A DNA stretch of 37,728 nucleotides from Oscillospiraceae bacterium (GCA_015067785.1 SVLR01000022.1:1-37728), one strand, 5' to 3'; counted from the first letter of the stretch, positions 1 through 7,732 are shown. Made by a program: numbers and translations. Notes: generated by a model not told the origin, from the letters alone.

Positions 1-265
1 TTGTCATCAGTGTTTTTAGTGCGCTTTGGATGCTGGACGCGCTTTGCTTTGACAGCGAATCGTACGCATAGGATCCGGTGTAATATGCATTTGCGCTGGT
101 ACCATTCAGAGTAGTGGCCACCTGATCGCGCTTGCCAGAGTTGTAGGTGTCGTCATATGTATATTGCCGATCGTCGGCAGCAAATACGACGAGTGTGACC
201 GGGGATGCCTGTACCAGCACAAACAGCACAAGCAGCAGCGCCAGTACTTTTTTCATATTTTTCAT
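1..265 (-). CDS. Secreted endonuclease I-like protein, N-terminal part only
   Basis: The gene runs off the left edge, so only about 88 residues are visible. The start is the ATG at 265, with GGAGGT about 5 bases upstream (271-276). Residues 1-28 form a signal peptide: a basic MKNMKK start, a leucine/valine-rich core and an AxA-like end before ADDRQYTYDD. The mature start contains the stretch YYTGSYAYDSLSKQSA, followed by SSIQSALKTLMT. This resembles the beginning of secreted endonuclease I-type (EndA/NucM) nucleases, which degrade extracellular nucleic acid. The catalytic region lies outside the window, so the function is an inference from the N-terminus only. Another secreted protein is possible. 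Confidence 0.55.
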   Translation of the reverse strand, partial: MKNMKKVLALLLVLFVLVQASPVTLVVFAADDRQYTYDDTYNSGKRDQVATTLNGTSANAYYTGSYAYDSLSKQSASSIQSALKTLMT

Positions 266-300
266 AGGAAACCTCCGTTTACACAAATTTTGACAATTTA

Positions 301-328
301 AGTATAGCACACAATTGCCCGATTGCAA
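301..328 (-). promoter_or_regulatory. Putative sigma-A promoter of the nuclease-like gene
   Basis: On the minus strand TTGCAA (323-328) and TATACT (301-306) are 16 bases apart. The -10 box lies about 36 bases upstream of the start codon of the nuclease-like gene. This is a match by eye only. Confidence 0.4.
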
Positions 329-542
329 AGTATAATTTTAGTTACTTGCTTCTTTTCAAAAATAGGCAGTGCAATGGTTATAAAATTTGCGAATTTCTGT
401 AAAAAATAATGAAGATTAGACATGTTTTCGCCACATACTTGCAGGAAATATAGAATTATGATAGTATGAAATCAACAACAAAGCATCTGTGAAGACGCGT
501 ATTTGCAGGCGCAGGGTTGGAATAATCATTCAGGAGGAGAAT

Positions 543-1916
543 ATGAAAAGCTTTATAAGATGCTGCGCGTTGCTTTGCTGCACAGCTATGATGATGACGG
601 GTGCGGGCTGCTCTGTTCTTGAAGCCTTTATGGGGAATAAACCCGAACCTACACAGCCGCCCGAAGAGCAGATACCAGTCAAAATGGTATGGGAAGTGCC
701 TGAAGAAATTGTATTGGTAGCGGATAACGCAGCTTATGGCAGTGCACCTTGTGAATGGAAGGTCTATGCGGACGAAAAAGATGTATCTGACCAGGTGACC
801 GTTTCTGTTGAGGACACGGCGGTTGCAGCTTTTGAAAATGGCGTAGCGACGGCAGTAGGCAGAGGCAATACTTTCCTCACAGTCAGCTACGAAAGTGAAA
901 CGAAGAAGATCCCCGTATATGTATTGGGGGCTCAGGAGGGCTATGACCTGTCCGATAGTAAGAGTGTACGCACCTTTGGCAGAACTTATATGGAGGATGG
1001 CACTCTGTGTATCCCCAATGTCGCCAGTGGCTTTGAAGTAAGCTTCATCGGAACCTCTCTGCAGGCAAATCTGTCTGCCATCGCGCCCACCCTCACCGGA
1101 ACTGTGAAGGTATATGTGGACGGTGAATTTACGAAGTACCTCAACTATCCTGCCGATTTTGACAGAGTGGACCTTTGCAAGGATCTGGAGGAAGGCTTCC
1201 ATACCGTAAAGGTACTGAAGATGACCGAGCAGGGATATCTCCGTGTGCGGCTGAGTGAACTGAAGACAGACGGCACAGCATTGACCGCGTTCCCGTCCTC
1301 TGACCTGCGCTTTGAATTCTACGGTGATTCCATCACCAGCGGATTCGGCAATCTGGGCATTACCTCCCAGTTTAAGGAATGCGAGGACGGCACCCAAACC
1401 TATGCCACTATGCTGGGAGAGTATTTCGGCGCCGACTGCGATATGATCTCCTACGCGGGTGTGCCGGCTTGCTTACCGGTGGATCATTCTCATCTTTTGA
1501 TGGGTCAATTCTTCGACAAGGTAGACGCTGCCAGCAATTTGCCTTACGATTTTGAAGCAAACCCGGTGGATCTGGTCGTTATCAATTTGGGTACCAATGA
1601 CGCAGGCTCCGCAGAAAAGACCGTCAGCAACATGGCTGAAGGCTATGCCGATCTGCTTCGAAGCATTCGTGCAAAGCGGCCCGGTGTGCCGATCCTCTGT
1701 GTGTACGGTATGATGGGTGTGGACGGTGATATTGATGCCGGTATCAACCGCGCCATCGACGATGTGCTGTCGGAAGGCGAAACCGATATTTATTACCTTT
1801 GGCTGTTCAGCGACACCAGCGGCTATAAGGGACACCCCAAGGTAGCGGTCGGACATACAAACGCCTTTGAAGAGATGAAAACTTATATTCTGGACAGAAA
1901 TTTGCTGGAAAAATAG
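543..1916 (+). CDS. SGNH/GDSL carbohydrate esterase lipoprotein (CE2-like)
   Basis: A 457-residue surface esterase, probably removing acetyl groups from plant or host polysaccharide. The ATG at 543 is preferred over an in-frame one at 489: it follows AGGAGG (532-537) and begins a lipoprotein signal, a hydrophobic run ending TGAGC with Cys23 as the lipid site. Residues about 45-130 look like a bacterial Ig-like (BIG2) domain. About 140-250 match the jelly-roll domain of CE2 esterases. The SGNH hydrolase follows: GDS with nucleophile Ser263, GTND at about 350-353, and a GHP...GH end with His431 and His438. It stands alone with its own terminator. The family is confident; the substrate is not known. 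Confidence 0.8.
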   Translation: MKSFIRCCALLCCTAMMMTGAGCSVLEAFMGNKPEPTQPPEEQIPVKMVWEVPEEIVLVADNAAYGSAPCEWKVYADEKDVSDQVTVSVEDTAVAAFENGVATAVGRGNTFLTVSYESETKKIPVYVLGAQEGYDLSDSKSVRTFGRTYMEDGTLCIPNVASGFEVSFIGTSLQANLSAIAPTLTGTVKVYVDGEFTKYLNYPADFDRVDLCKDLEEGFHTVKVLKMTEQGYLRVRLSELKTDGTALTAFPSSDLRFEFYGDSITSGFGNLGITSQFKECEDGTQTYATMLGEYFGADCDMISYAGVPACLPVDHSHLLMGQFFDKVDAASNLPYDFEANPVDLVVINLGTNDAGSAEKTVSNMAEGYADLLRSIRAKRPGVPILCVYGMMGVDGDIDAGINRAIDDVLSEGETDIYYLWLFSDTSGYKGHPKVAVGHTNAFEEMKTYILDRNLLEK

Positions 1917-1930
1917 TTTATAATACGTGC

Positions 1931-1964
1931 AGGAAAGCCCACCGGTTTGGTGGGCTTCCTTTTT
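1931..1964 (+). terminator. Rho-independent terminator of the esterase gene
   Basis: AGGAAAGCCCACC pairs with GGTGGGCTTCCT (one bulged A) around a short GTTT-type loop and is followed by a T run. It begins 15 bases after the esterase stop codon. Confidence 0.85.
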
Positions 1965-2079
1965 GTGAGTAATCTAAAATTTTGATACCATTTTATAATG
2001 GGCGCAAATTTTGAGTTATGGGTGCATTTTCCTACAACGGTTTGCACCTGTTTTTTCATCTCAGATGTTTAGAGTTTAT

Positions 2080-3129
2080 TCACTTTATCATCTGCGCCGA
2101 CTTTTTTTCGCGTTCAACCTCAATTATAGCTCTATCATCGTCGGCAAAACCCCATTCTGTTTTCAATAAGTCAATTATTCTATCATAGGTTGCAATTAAC
2201 TTTTCCTTATCCCCAAGAATACCGTATATCTTTGCAATTCCGTACAGGGCATCAGTATACCTCGGTTTACTACGCTCTTCTGCTTTCCACCACTCCTCGT
2301 ACAATCTCAGAGCCCTTTCGTAGTCGCACTTTCTTGCATAATATTGAGCTGCTTCAAAAAGAAACGTGCTATTTCCACCAAACCTTCTGAAACCATCCTC
2401 CATTATACAATCAGCCGTCTTCTCATCAAATTCTGCAAGAGCGATATGTGCTCCGTATACAAAAGCGAGAATCGGGTTGTGCGCAGGCAAAGTTTGTACT
2501 TTTGTAAGATATTCCTTTGCTTCTTTTGTTCTGTGGTCAGCAATGAGATTATCAATCAGATAATAGTAGGGCAACGGAGTTGCAGGTGTAACCTTATCAT
2601 TTTTTATGACTTCCTTATAAAAATCGATAATTGAAGAATGCTCGTACATATTCCAATCCCAAGCACATTGACCTTCAGACATATTCAAAAGCCATTGGCA
2701 ATCTTTTTTCTCGGGGTGGAGCTTTATCGTCTCACGAGCATAGTGGCTGACCTTTTTTGCATCAGCTTCCATACGATGATGATAAAGATTTGCAAGAAGA
2801 CTTAAAATTTTCGCTTTGTCGTTGCTTTTCAAAAGCTCATTTTTTAAAACTTCTTCGTATTCCTTGAAAACGTCGGGAGCAAGCTCTTCCTCAACCTCAA
2901 TGCGTTTTTCTATTCTTTGCAGTTTTTGATCTGCTGTCAGGTCAAATAATTCGTCTATGCTCACACCAAACTCTCTTGCAAGCATTGGCAATAGAGTTAT
3001 ATCGGGCATAGAAACGGCAGTTTCCCATTTTGAAACAGACTGTGCACTTATTCCCAGATTAGAGGCAAGCTGCTCTTGCGTCAATCCCGATTTATATCTG
3101 AGTAGCTTTATTTTATTTCCAATTTCCAT
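2080..3129 (-). CDS. XRE-family transcriptional regulator with a helical repeat domain
   Basis: A 349-residue DNA-binding regulator. Residues 1-65 form a standard Cro/C1 helix-turn-helix: IKLLRYKSGLTQEQLASNLG then SAQSVSKWETAVSMPDITLL, followed by the usual LAREFGVSIDELFD. The remaining 280 residues are helical and look like degenerate TPR repeats (for example YYARKCDYERALRLYEEWW), a common sensing or dimerisation arm in Clostridia; the ligand or peptide it senses is unknown. The start follows AGGAG at 3138-3143. The gene is transcribed alone toward the esterase terminator. A 13-bp palindrome just upstream of its promoter could be its own operator. Confidence 0.85.
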   Translation of the reverse strand: MEIGNKIKLLRYKSGLTQEQLASNLGISAQSVSKWETAVSMPDITLLPMLAREFGVSIDELFDLTADQKLQRIEKRIEVEEELAPDVFKEYEEVLKNELLKSNDKAKILSLLANLYHHRMEADAKKVSHYARETIKLHPEKKDCQWLLNMSEGQCAWDWNMYEHSSIIDFYKEVIKNDKVTPATPLPYYYLIDNLIADHRTKEAKEYLTKVQTLPAHNPILAFVYGAHIALAEFDEKTADCIMEDGFRRFGGNSTFLFEAAQYYARKCDYERALRLYEEWWKAEERSKPRYTDALYGIAKIYGILGDKEKLIATYDRIIDLLKTEWGFADDDRAIIEVEREKKSAQMIK

Positions 3130-3173
3130 ATCAATTCTCCTGTAACAAAGATTAAAAGCGTTTTCATAATTAA

Positions 3174-3229
3174 ATTAAATACCTCGAGCTCTCAAAAGTC
3201 AACCACTTGTTTTTACAGTTGAAACAACT
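3174..3229 (-). promoter_or_regulatory. Promoter of the XRE regulator with an upstream palindrome
   Basis: On the minus strand TTGACT (3197-3202) and TTTAAT (3174-3179) are 17 bases apart, each matching five of six consensus bases. A perfect inverted repeat, AGTTG-AAA-CAACT (3217-3229), sits 15 bases upstream of the -35 box. Its position fits a self-regulation site for the XRE protein, but that is inference. Confidence 0.65.
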
Positions 3230-3261
3230 AATTAGAGAGAATTATTCTATATTCTTACAAA

Positions 3262-3309
3262 TTGAACGATACCCCATAAATTGAACGATAAGGGCATAAA
3301 GTGAACGAT
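3262..3309. repeat. Three short direct repeats, 19-20 bp apart
   Basis: TTGAACGAT occurs at 3262-3270 and 3281-3289, and GTGAACGAT at 3301-3309. AAA or AAAT flanks precede each, and a CCCCATAA/GGGCATAA-type spacer lies between them. The spacing is about two helical turns, as for iterated protein-binding sites or the multi-repeat end of an IS21-like insertion sequence. No transposase gene is present nearby. Confidence 0.6.
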
Positions 3310-3329
3310 TTATATTTTACGGCTAAAAA

Positions 3330-3456
3330 CAAAAAGGCTTGCAAGGACGAAAACTATCCGAACAAGCCTACATTTTTGATAAAAATGGGCAAAATGCCCC
3401 TATTTTTGCAATAAAAAACCATGATACCGATATTTTTCGTATCAATATTATGGTTT
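3330..3456 (-). terminator. Cluster of terminator-like hairpins
   Basis: Reading the minus strand, AAACCAT-GATAC (3416-3427) pairs with GTATC (3439-3443) and ATGGTTT (3450-3456) across a 6-base bulge and ends in a T run (3413-3418). This is probably the original terminator of tRNA-Pro(CGG). Further on, AGGCTTG (3335-3341) pairs with CAAGCCT (3363-3369), also with a T run on the minus side. A weaker GGGC/GCCC hairpin lies between. There is no gene in 3130-3743. Confidence 0.6.
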
Positions 3457-3461
3457 CTTTA

Positions 3462-3489
3462 TGGTCGGAGTGTCGGGATTCGAACCCGA
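3462..3489 (-). repeat. Duplicated 3' end of tRNA-Pro(CGG)
   Basis: These 28 bases repeat the 3' end of the intact tRNA gene (3744-3771), from the T stem through CCA, with no mismatch. The copy is followed on the minus strand by its own terminator hairpin. A tRNA whose 3' end is repeated beyond an insert is the usual trace of site-specific integration. Confidence 0.85.
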
Positions 3490-3743
3490 AGCAGGGCAAG
3501 CCCTGCTTGAGGCGGATGCCCCCACTCGCTCTCTGCTTCGCAGATTCCTGTTGCGGTTCCCAACGAATGTCCTCGGCTATAAAGCCTTCGTCCCTCGCTG
3601 ACCGCTGCCACTCGCTCAGCTCCTTCTTTCTGCCACTGGCAGCAGTCGCATCGCTCCCCGCTCGGGGATGGCACCCAAGAGGCCTCGGGTTCTACTGCAC
3701 CGAAATAAAAATCCGGCACCCGCAAATGCGGATACCGGACTTT
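3490..3743. other. Hairpin-rich non-coding insert behind tRNA-Pro(CGG)
   Basis: About 254 bases between the intact tRNA and its duplicated end, with no credible gene. It holds many short perfect hairpins: GCAGGGC/GCCCTGC (3491-3506), TCTGC/GCAGA (about 3532-3544), CTGCC/GGCAG (3630-3642) and TCCCC/GGGGA (3655-3668). An 18-base inverted copy of the tRNA (3675-3692) pairs with 3764-3781. It may be a non-autonomous repeat or the remnant of an integrated element. Long ORFs read through it are artefacts of tRNA sequence. Confidence 0.55.
3704..3739 (-). terminator. Terminator next to the intact tRNA-Pro(CGG)
   Basis: On the minus strand TCCGGTATCCGC pairs along its whole length (with G-U pairs) with GCGGGTGCCGGA around a 4-base loop, followed by TTTTTATTT. 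It starts 4 bases after the tRNA CCA end and belongs to the insert, not to the original locus. Confidence 0.75.
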
Positions 3744-3820
3744 TGGTCGGAGTGTCGGGATTCGAACCCGAGGCCTCTTGGACCCGAACCAAGCGCGATA
3801 CCAAGCTTCGCCACACCCCG
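3744..3820 (-). tRNA. tRNA-Pro (anticodon CGG)
   Basis: A 77-base gene with encoded CCA. The acceptor arms CGGGGTG and CACTCCG pair with one G-U. The anticodon stem CTTGG/CCAAG encloses TTCGGGT, giving anticodon CGG for proline codon CCG. The T arm TCGGG-TTCGAAT-CCCGA is intact. A consensus promoter lies just upstream. Confidence 0.95.
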
Positions 3821-3831
3821 TTAGCTTTGCC

Positions 3832-3860
3832 ATTATAATGAAATTATTGGAGTTTGTCAA
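3832..3860 (-). promoter_or_regulatory. Consensus promoter of tRNA-Pro(CGG)
   Basis: On the minus strand TTGACA (3855-3860) and TATAAT (3832-3837) are exactly 17 bases apart, a perfect sigma-A match as expected for a stable RNA. It is 12 bases from the tRNA 5' end. Confidence 0.9.
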
Positions 3861-3914
3861 GAGCTTAGCAAGTTTTATCTACTATCTTCGTAACCTTAGT
3901 ATGGAGGGGATGGT

Positions 3915-4190
3915 ATGGCTTATAAGATCGACTATATTCCTGTAGGAAAACGGCAATATGCAAAGCGAATAATACCACGGTGGTTATTTCCAACGGCTTT
4001 GATTTTCTCACTCTCATCCGTTATCCTTGCGCTCACGATCCACCACGGCAGCGCCGACTGGCTCTTGCCCGGTGATCCTGCGGTAACAAAAGTGGCGCTC
4101 TTAGAGCTGATCGAAAACTTGAAAGCAGGGGAGCAGTTTTCGGATGCCGTCGCAGCCTTCTGTCAAGAGGTAATAAAGGGTGCAGCATAG
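3915..4190 (+). CDS. Small single-pass membrane protein upstream of an M50 protease
   Basis: A 91-residue protein of unrecognised family. It has a basic N-terminus (VGKRQYAKRIIPRW), one membrane segment at about residues 28-47 and a short acidic helical tail outside or in the intermembrane space. GGAGGGG (3903-3909) precedes the ATG. The next gene, an M50 protease, begins inside its last codons, so the two are translationally coupled. By analogy with SpoIVFA and SpoIVFB it could be a partner or inhibitor of the protease, but no sequence motif shows this; it is far shorter than SpoIVFA. Confidence 0.65.
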   Translation: MAYKIDYIPVGKRQYAKRIIPRWLFPTALIFSLSSVILALTIHHGSADWLLPGDPAVTKVALLELIENLKAGEQFSDAVAAFCQEVIKGAA

Positions 4191-4758
4191 AGTAACTGTC
4201 AGTCCTTATATTTGTATTTTGCTGCCGGCTGCTGTTTTGTTGCTCCCATTGCGTTTCGTGCTGGGGTGGTGCATTGCAGTCGCAGTTCACGAGTGGGGAC
4301 ACTATTTGGCTCTGCGTTTGTTTCGCATACCCGTATGGGTGTTGGAGATCACACCCCTTGGCATCCGTATGCATACGGCACAGCTTGGTAACACGGAAGC
4401 GCTTGTATGCTCCCTTGCAGGACCGTTATCGGGACTTCTGCTTATTTCTCTGTCTCGTTTTATGCCCTATAGCGCACTGTGCGCATTCGTCCAGACCCTT
4501 TTTAATTTGCTGCCCATTTACCCCTTGGACGGCGGGCGGGCATTCCGGGCAGGTCTAACACTCCTACAGGTTGCAAGCAAAACGGTCACTGCGATCGAAG
4601 ACCTTATATTTATTATCATACTCGGTGCTTCCGTCTATCTTTTATGGCGACTGAACTGGGGATTTGGTCCAACTATTGTGCTGTGCGGAATATTTGCGCA
4701 GAAATTTCTTGCAAATAGGCGAGAAAACCGCTACAATAGGGGAGACAATGTTTTTTGA
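4180..4758 (+). CDS. M50 family site-2 protease (SpoIVFB-like)
   Basis: A 192-residue intramembrane zinc protease. Starts at GTG 4180, overlapping the previous gene; AAGAGG (4165-4170) is its ribosome-binding site. The zinc motif HEWGH is at residues 37-41, and the third ligand lies in NLLPIYPLDGGR with Asp117. At least four hydrophobic segments surround these. SpoIVFB in Bacillus cleaves pro-sigma-K in the mother cell during sporulation. This window also holds spoIVB, which signals to SpoIVFB, so a sporulation role is reasonable. The length is short for the family, with no CBS domain, and another S2P role is not excluded. Confidence 0.8.
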   Translation: MQHRVTVSPYICILLPAAVLLLPLRFVLGWCIAVAVHEWGHYLALRLFRIPVWVLEITPLGIRMHTAQLGNTEALVCSLAGPLSGLLLISLSRFMPYSALCAFVQTLFNLLPIYPLDGGRAFRAGLTLLQVASKTVTAIEDLIFIIILGASVYLLWRLNWGFGPTIVLCGIFAQKFLANRRENRYNRGDNVF

Positions 4759-4767
4759 GGTGTCGCT

Positions 4768-6603
4768 ATGACCGAGAAATTAAGAAGGATTCTACCCAGG
4801 GTGCAAAAGCCCGCCCGATACACCGGCGGAGAATATAATGAGATCAAAAAAGACCCGGATGCTGTCCGGGTCCGTATTGCGTTCTGCTTCCCGGATACCT
4901 ATGAGATCGGTATGTCGAACATCGGTATGCGGATCTTATATGGTATTATGAATAATATGGACGGCGTCTGGTGTGAGCGTGTCTTCCATCCCTGGGGCGA
5001 TATGGTGCAGGTTATGAAAGACCAAGACCTGCCGCTGTGGGCGCTGGAAAGCGGGGATGCGGTGCGGGATTTCGATATGCTGGCATTCACCATCGGCTAC
5101 GAGATGTCCTATACCAATATCCTCAATATGCTTCTGCTTGCGGGCGTACCGCTTCACAGCCGTGACCGTCACGACCTAAAGAATATGGTCTTTGCAGGCG
5201 GTGTCTGTGCATTCAACCCTGAGCCTCTGGCGGACTTTATCGACTTTTTCTGCATCGGTGAGGGTGAGGATATCACGGTCGAGGTGGTGTCCCTCTATGA
5301 CCGCGCCAAGGCAGAAAACTGGACAAAGGAAGCCTTTCTGACCGAGGTCAGCAAGATCCCCGGTGTCTATGTGCCATCCTTCTATACACCTCAGTATAAT
5401 GCGGATGGCACAATGAAGGCGCTGATTCCTGCCCCCGGCGCACCTGCAACCATTACAAAGCGGATCGTGGAGGACTTGGATAAGGCATATTTCCCCACAA
5501 AGACCATCGTGGCATCCACCGAGATCGTCCACGACCGGGCGAATTTGGAAGTTTTCCGGGGCTGTATCCGCGGCTGCCGCTTCTGTCAGGCTGGCTTTTC
5601 CTGCCGTCCGGTGCGGAAAAAGAGCGCAGAAGTCTTATTTAAGCAGGCAAAGGAATTACTCACCGATTCCGGGCATAATGAAATTACCATCTCCAGTCTT
5701 TCTACTTCCGATTACCGGGAGCTTCGGGAACTGACGGACGAACTGATCCCTTACTGTGAAGCAGGGAAGATTAACCTTTCCGTTCCTTCGCTGCGGGCAG
5801 ATAATTTCTCCAAGGAGCTGACCGCCCGGCTGCAGACGCTCCGAAAGAGCAGCCTGACCTTCGCACCGGAAGCCGGCACCCAGCGGCTTCGTGATGTGAT
5901 CAACAAGAATCTTACGGAGGAAGAAATACTCTCCTCCTGCGAAAACGCCTTCCGGGGCGGCTGGAGCAGCGTCAAGCTCTATTTTATGCTTGGGCTGCCC
6001 ACAGAGACCGACGAGGATGTAAAGGGCATCGCAGAGCTTGTCCATAAGATCATTCTCTGCTGGAAGGAGAATGCCACGCAGCGGAAGAAGGGACTTCGTA
6101 TCCATGTGGCAACGGCATATTTTGTACCCAAGCCCCACACACCGTTTCAGTGGGAGCAACAGATCAGCACCGAGGAATATCTCCGCCGCTGCAAGCTGCT
6201 CAAAAGCTATTTTTACAGCAAGTCCATCGAATATAATTACCATACCCCTAACATCAGCCGATTGGAGGCGGTCACCGCCCGTGGTGACCGCCGGGTAGGC
6301 CTGGTGCTGGAGGCTGCCACCAAAAACGGTGCCATGCTGGACGGCTGGGACGAGTATTTTAACCTGCAGGCGTGGACATCGGCTTTTGAAAGCTGCGGCG
6401 TAGACCCGGACTTCTATACTGTCCGTGGCTTTGGAGAGGACGAGCGGCTTCCCTGGGAGCATATTGATGTGGGTGTCACAAAGAAATTCCTGCTCCGGGA
6501 ACGCAGGCGCGCATATGCGGAGGAAATTACCCCTGACTGCCGTCAGGACTGTGCGGGATGTGGCGCGTCCAAATTGCTGCGGGAGGTGGAATGCGATGCT
6601 TAG
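4768..6603 (+). CDS. B12-binding-domain radical SAM protein (TIGR03960 type)
   Basis: A 611-residue putative radical SAM enzyme; its reaction is not established. Residues about 30-240 match the N-terminal B12-binding-like region (RVRIAFCFPDTYEIGMSNIG). The iron-sulfur motif CIRGCRFC has Cys266, Cys270 and Cys273, followed by the radical SAM barrel (FAPEAGTQRLRDVINKN). The C-terminus has a second cysteine cluster, DCRQDCAGCGASK, which may hold another cluster or zinc. The ATG follows GAGGTG. It overlaps the DUF2344 gene by 8 bases; in Clostridia this pair is usually adjacent, often near RNase G and rplU, which are absent here. The pairing suggests a joint role, perhaps in RNA or ribosome modification. 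Confidence 0.85.
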   Translation: MTEKLRRILPRVQKPARYTGGEYNEIKKDPDAVRVRIAFCFPDTYEIGMSNIGMRILYGIMNNMDGVWCERVFHPWGDMVQVMKDQDLPLWALESGDAVRDFDMLAFTIGYEMSYTNILNMLLLAGVPLHSRDRHDLKNMVFAGGVCAFNPEPLADFIDFFCIGEGEDITVEVVSLYDRAKAENWTKEAFLTEVSKIPGVYVPSFYTPQYNADGTMKALIPAPGAPATITKRIVEDLDKAYFPTKTIVASTEIVHDRANLEVFRGCIRGCRFCQAGFSCRPVRKKSAEVLFKQAKELLTDSGHNEITISSLSTSDYRELRELTDELIPYCEAGKINLSVPSLRADNFSKELTARLQTLRKSSLTFAPEAGTQRLRDVINKNLTEEEILSSCENAFRGGWSSVKLYFMLGLPTETDEDVKGIAELVHKIILCWKENATQRKKGLRIHVATAYFVPKPHTPFQWEQQISTEEYLRRCKLLKSYFYSKSIEYNYHTPNISRLEAVTARGDRRVGLVLEAATKNGAMLDGWDEYFNLQAWTSAFESCGVDPDFYTVRGFGEDERLPWEHIDVGVTKKFLLRERRRAYAEEITPDCRQDCAGCGASKLLREVECDA

Positions 6604-7252
6604 AATATTGTTTGAGAAGACCGGGAATGCGGTATGGATCTCCCACCTTGACTTAATGCGTCTGTTCCAGAGAGCCTTTCAGCGTGCCGGTCTGCCCCTG
6701 ACCCATACCCAGGGCTATAACCCCAGACCCTCCGTATCCATTGCGCTGCCGCTATCTGTAGGCATTGAGAGCCGCTGTGAGCTGTTGGATTTTACGCTGG
6801 ATACAGACGCAGTTGATATTGAAAGCCTGCCGCAGAGGCTCAACGAGAAGCTTATACCCGGTGTCCGTGTGCTGGCTGCCTATGCAGACGGTCGGAAGCT
6901 GAAGGATTTGACCCATATGGCGGTAACGGTGACCCTTACCTACGATGCAGGCGTCCCCGATGGCGCAGAAGAAGCCATCCGCAATCTATTGGCAGAGAGT
7001 AGCATTATTGTCCCGAAAAAGGGCAAAAACGGCACAATAGATCAGGATATCATTCCGATGATCCGCAGGGTGAGTGTAGCAGGGGAGAGCAATTGCATTA
7101 CTCTCAACGCAGTTATCTGCTGTCAGAATCCTACATTGAACCCCATGCAGCTTGCCTCTGCTATCGCGATTCATCTGCCGCAATTTTATCCCGATGATGT
7201 CACCTGCGGCCGGGTAGAGGTATATGATAATAACGAAGTAGTCTTTAGATAA
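6596..7252 (+). CDS. DUF2344 protein (TIGR03936), partner of the radical SAM protein
   Basis: A 218-residue protein. The ATG at 6596, behind GGGAGGTGG (6581-6588), is preferred over a longer in-frame reading that lies within the upstream gene. It opens with the family signature RILFEKTGNAVWISHLDLMRLFQRAFQRAGLP and then the conserved QGYNPRPSVSIALPLSVGIES stretch. The domain is fused to radical SAM proteins of the neighbouring type in some bacteria, so the two probably work on one substrate. The biochemical function is unknown. Confidence 0.85.
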   Translation: MLRILFEKTGNAVWISHLDLMRLFQRAFQRAGLPLTHTQGYNPRPSVSIALPLSVGIESRCELLDFTLDTDAVDIESLPQRLNEKLIPGVRVLAAYADGRKLKDLTHMAVTVTLTYDAGVPDGAEEAIRNLLAESSIIVPKKGKNGTIDQDIIPMIRRVSVAGESNCITLNAVICCQNPTLNPMQLASAIAIHLPQFYPDDVTCGRVEVYDNNEVVFR

Positions 7253-7262
7253 GGAGTGTATT

Positions 7263-7490
7263 ATGGTGGAAGTCAATCCCAATTATATTTTGGAGGAATG
7301 TCCCATCTGCCGCGGCGCCGGTATGGTAGTCCACGAGGGCGGCTGGAATGTACAGGTAGAATGTGCTGACTGCAGCGCTCATACGGTCTATGTGGAATAC
7401 GAAAACGAGACCGAAAAGAAGGCTGCAGAGGAGAAGGTGGTCACCCTCTGGAACATCGGCAAGGTCATCAAATCCGATGTGGGCGAATAA
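7263..7490 (+). CDS. Small Lar-like zinc-ribbon protein
   Basis: 75 residues. CPICRGAG (about residues 14-21) and CADCSAH (about 34-40) give a CxxC...CxxC zinc ribbon, followed by a helix and the ending VVTLWNIGKV. This cysteine pattern and the closing W-N motif resemble the Lar family, first known from a phage anti-restriction protein but widespread as small zinc ribbons of unknown job. It follows DUF2344 by 10 bases behind AAGGAG and probably belongs to that operon. No anti-restriction function should be assumed. Confidence 0.7.
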   Translation: MVEVNPNYILEECPICRGAGMVVHEGGWNVQVECADCSAHTVYVEYENETEKKAAEEKVVTLWNIGKVIKSDVGE

Positions 7491-7515
7491 ATTTCAAAAA
7501 AACTTAAAATAATGC

Positions 7516-7544
7516 TTGCATTTTCTGACAAGGTGTGATATGAT
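7516..7544 (+). promoter_or_regulatory. Promoter of tRNA-Pro(GGG)
   Basis: TTGCAT (7516-7521) and TATGAT (7539-7544) are 17 bases apart, 31 bases before the tRNA. Confidence 0.75.
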
Positions 7545-7575
7545 ACCGAGGCTGTCAGGAACTGACAAGCAAAAT

Positions 7576-7652
7576 CCGGGTGTGGCGAAGTTTGGTATCG
7601 CGCTTGAATGGGGTTCAAGAGGCCTCGAGTTCGAATCTCGACACTCGGACCA
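7576..7652 (+). tRNA. tRNA-Pro (anticodon GGG), integration site of the element
   Basis: A 77-base gene with encoded CCA. The acceptor CCGGGTG pairs with CACTCGG. The anticodon stem CTTGA/TCAAG holds the loop ATGGGGT, so the anticodon is GGG (codon CCC). The last 46 bases, from the anticodon arm to CCA, are repeated exactly at 11191-11236. The gene stays whole because the element supplies the 3' part and a new terminator. Confidence 0.95.
7607..7652 (+). repeat. Left attachment repeat (att), inside tRNA-Pro(GGG)
   Basis: A 46-bp repeat starting AATGGGGTTC and ending ACTCGGACCA, identical to 11191-11236. It begins at the end of the 5' anticodon stem, so strand exchange probably occurs in or near the anticodon loop, as for many tRNA-targeting tyrosine integrases. 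Confidence 0.95.
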
Positions 7653-7653
7653 A

Positions 7654-7691
7654 GAAATACCGTGGTTTCGAAAGAAATCACGGTATTTTTC
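7654..7691 (+). terminator. Element-borne terminator for the tRNA
   Basis: AAATACCGTGGTTTC and GAAATCACGGTATTT form a 15-bp stem (one G-U) with a GAAA tetraloop, followed by a T run. It starts 3 bases after the tRNA and belongs to the element, replacing the chromosomal terminator now at 11237-11270. Confidence 0.9.
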
Positions 7692-7732
7692 TAACTTTTC
7701 GGGGTGAAATATTGCGCTTTCTCTATTTCTTT

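Noticed and set aside
456..1397. 313-residue ORF antisense to the esterase gene
   Set aside because: The plus-strand frame has lipoprotein signal, domains and catalytic motifs; the antisense product has none.
3339..3860. Long ORFs on both strands across the tRNA-Pro(CGG) region
   Set aside because: They translate tRNA sequence and the hairpin insert; motifs such as SECRDSNPRPLG are a well-known artefact of antisense tRNA reading.
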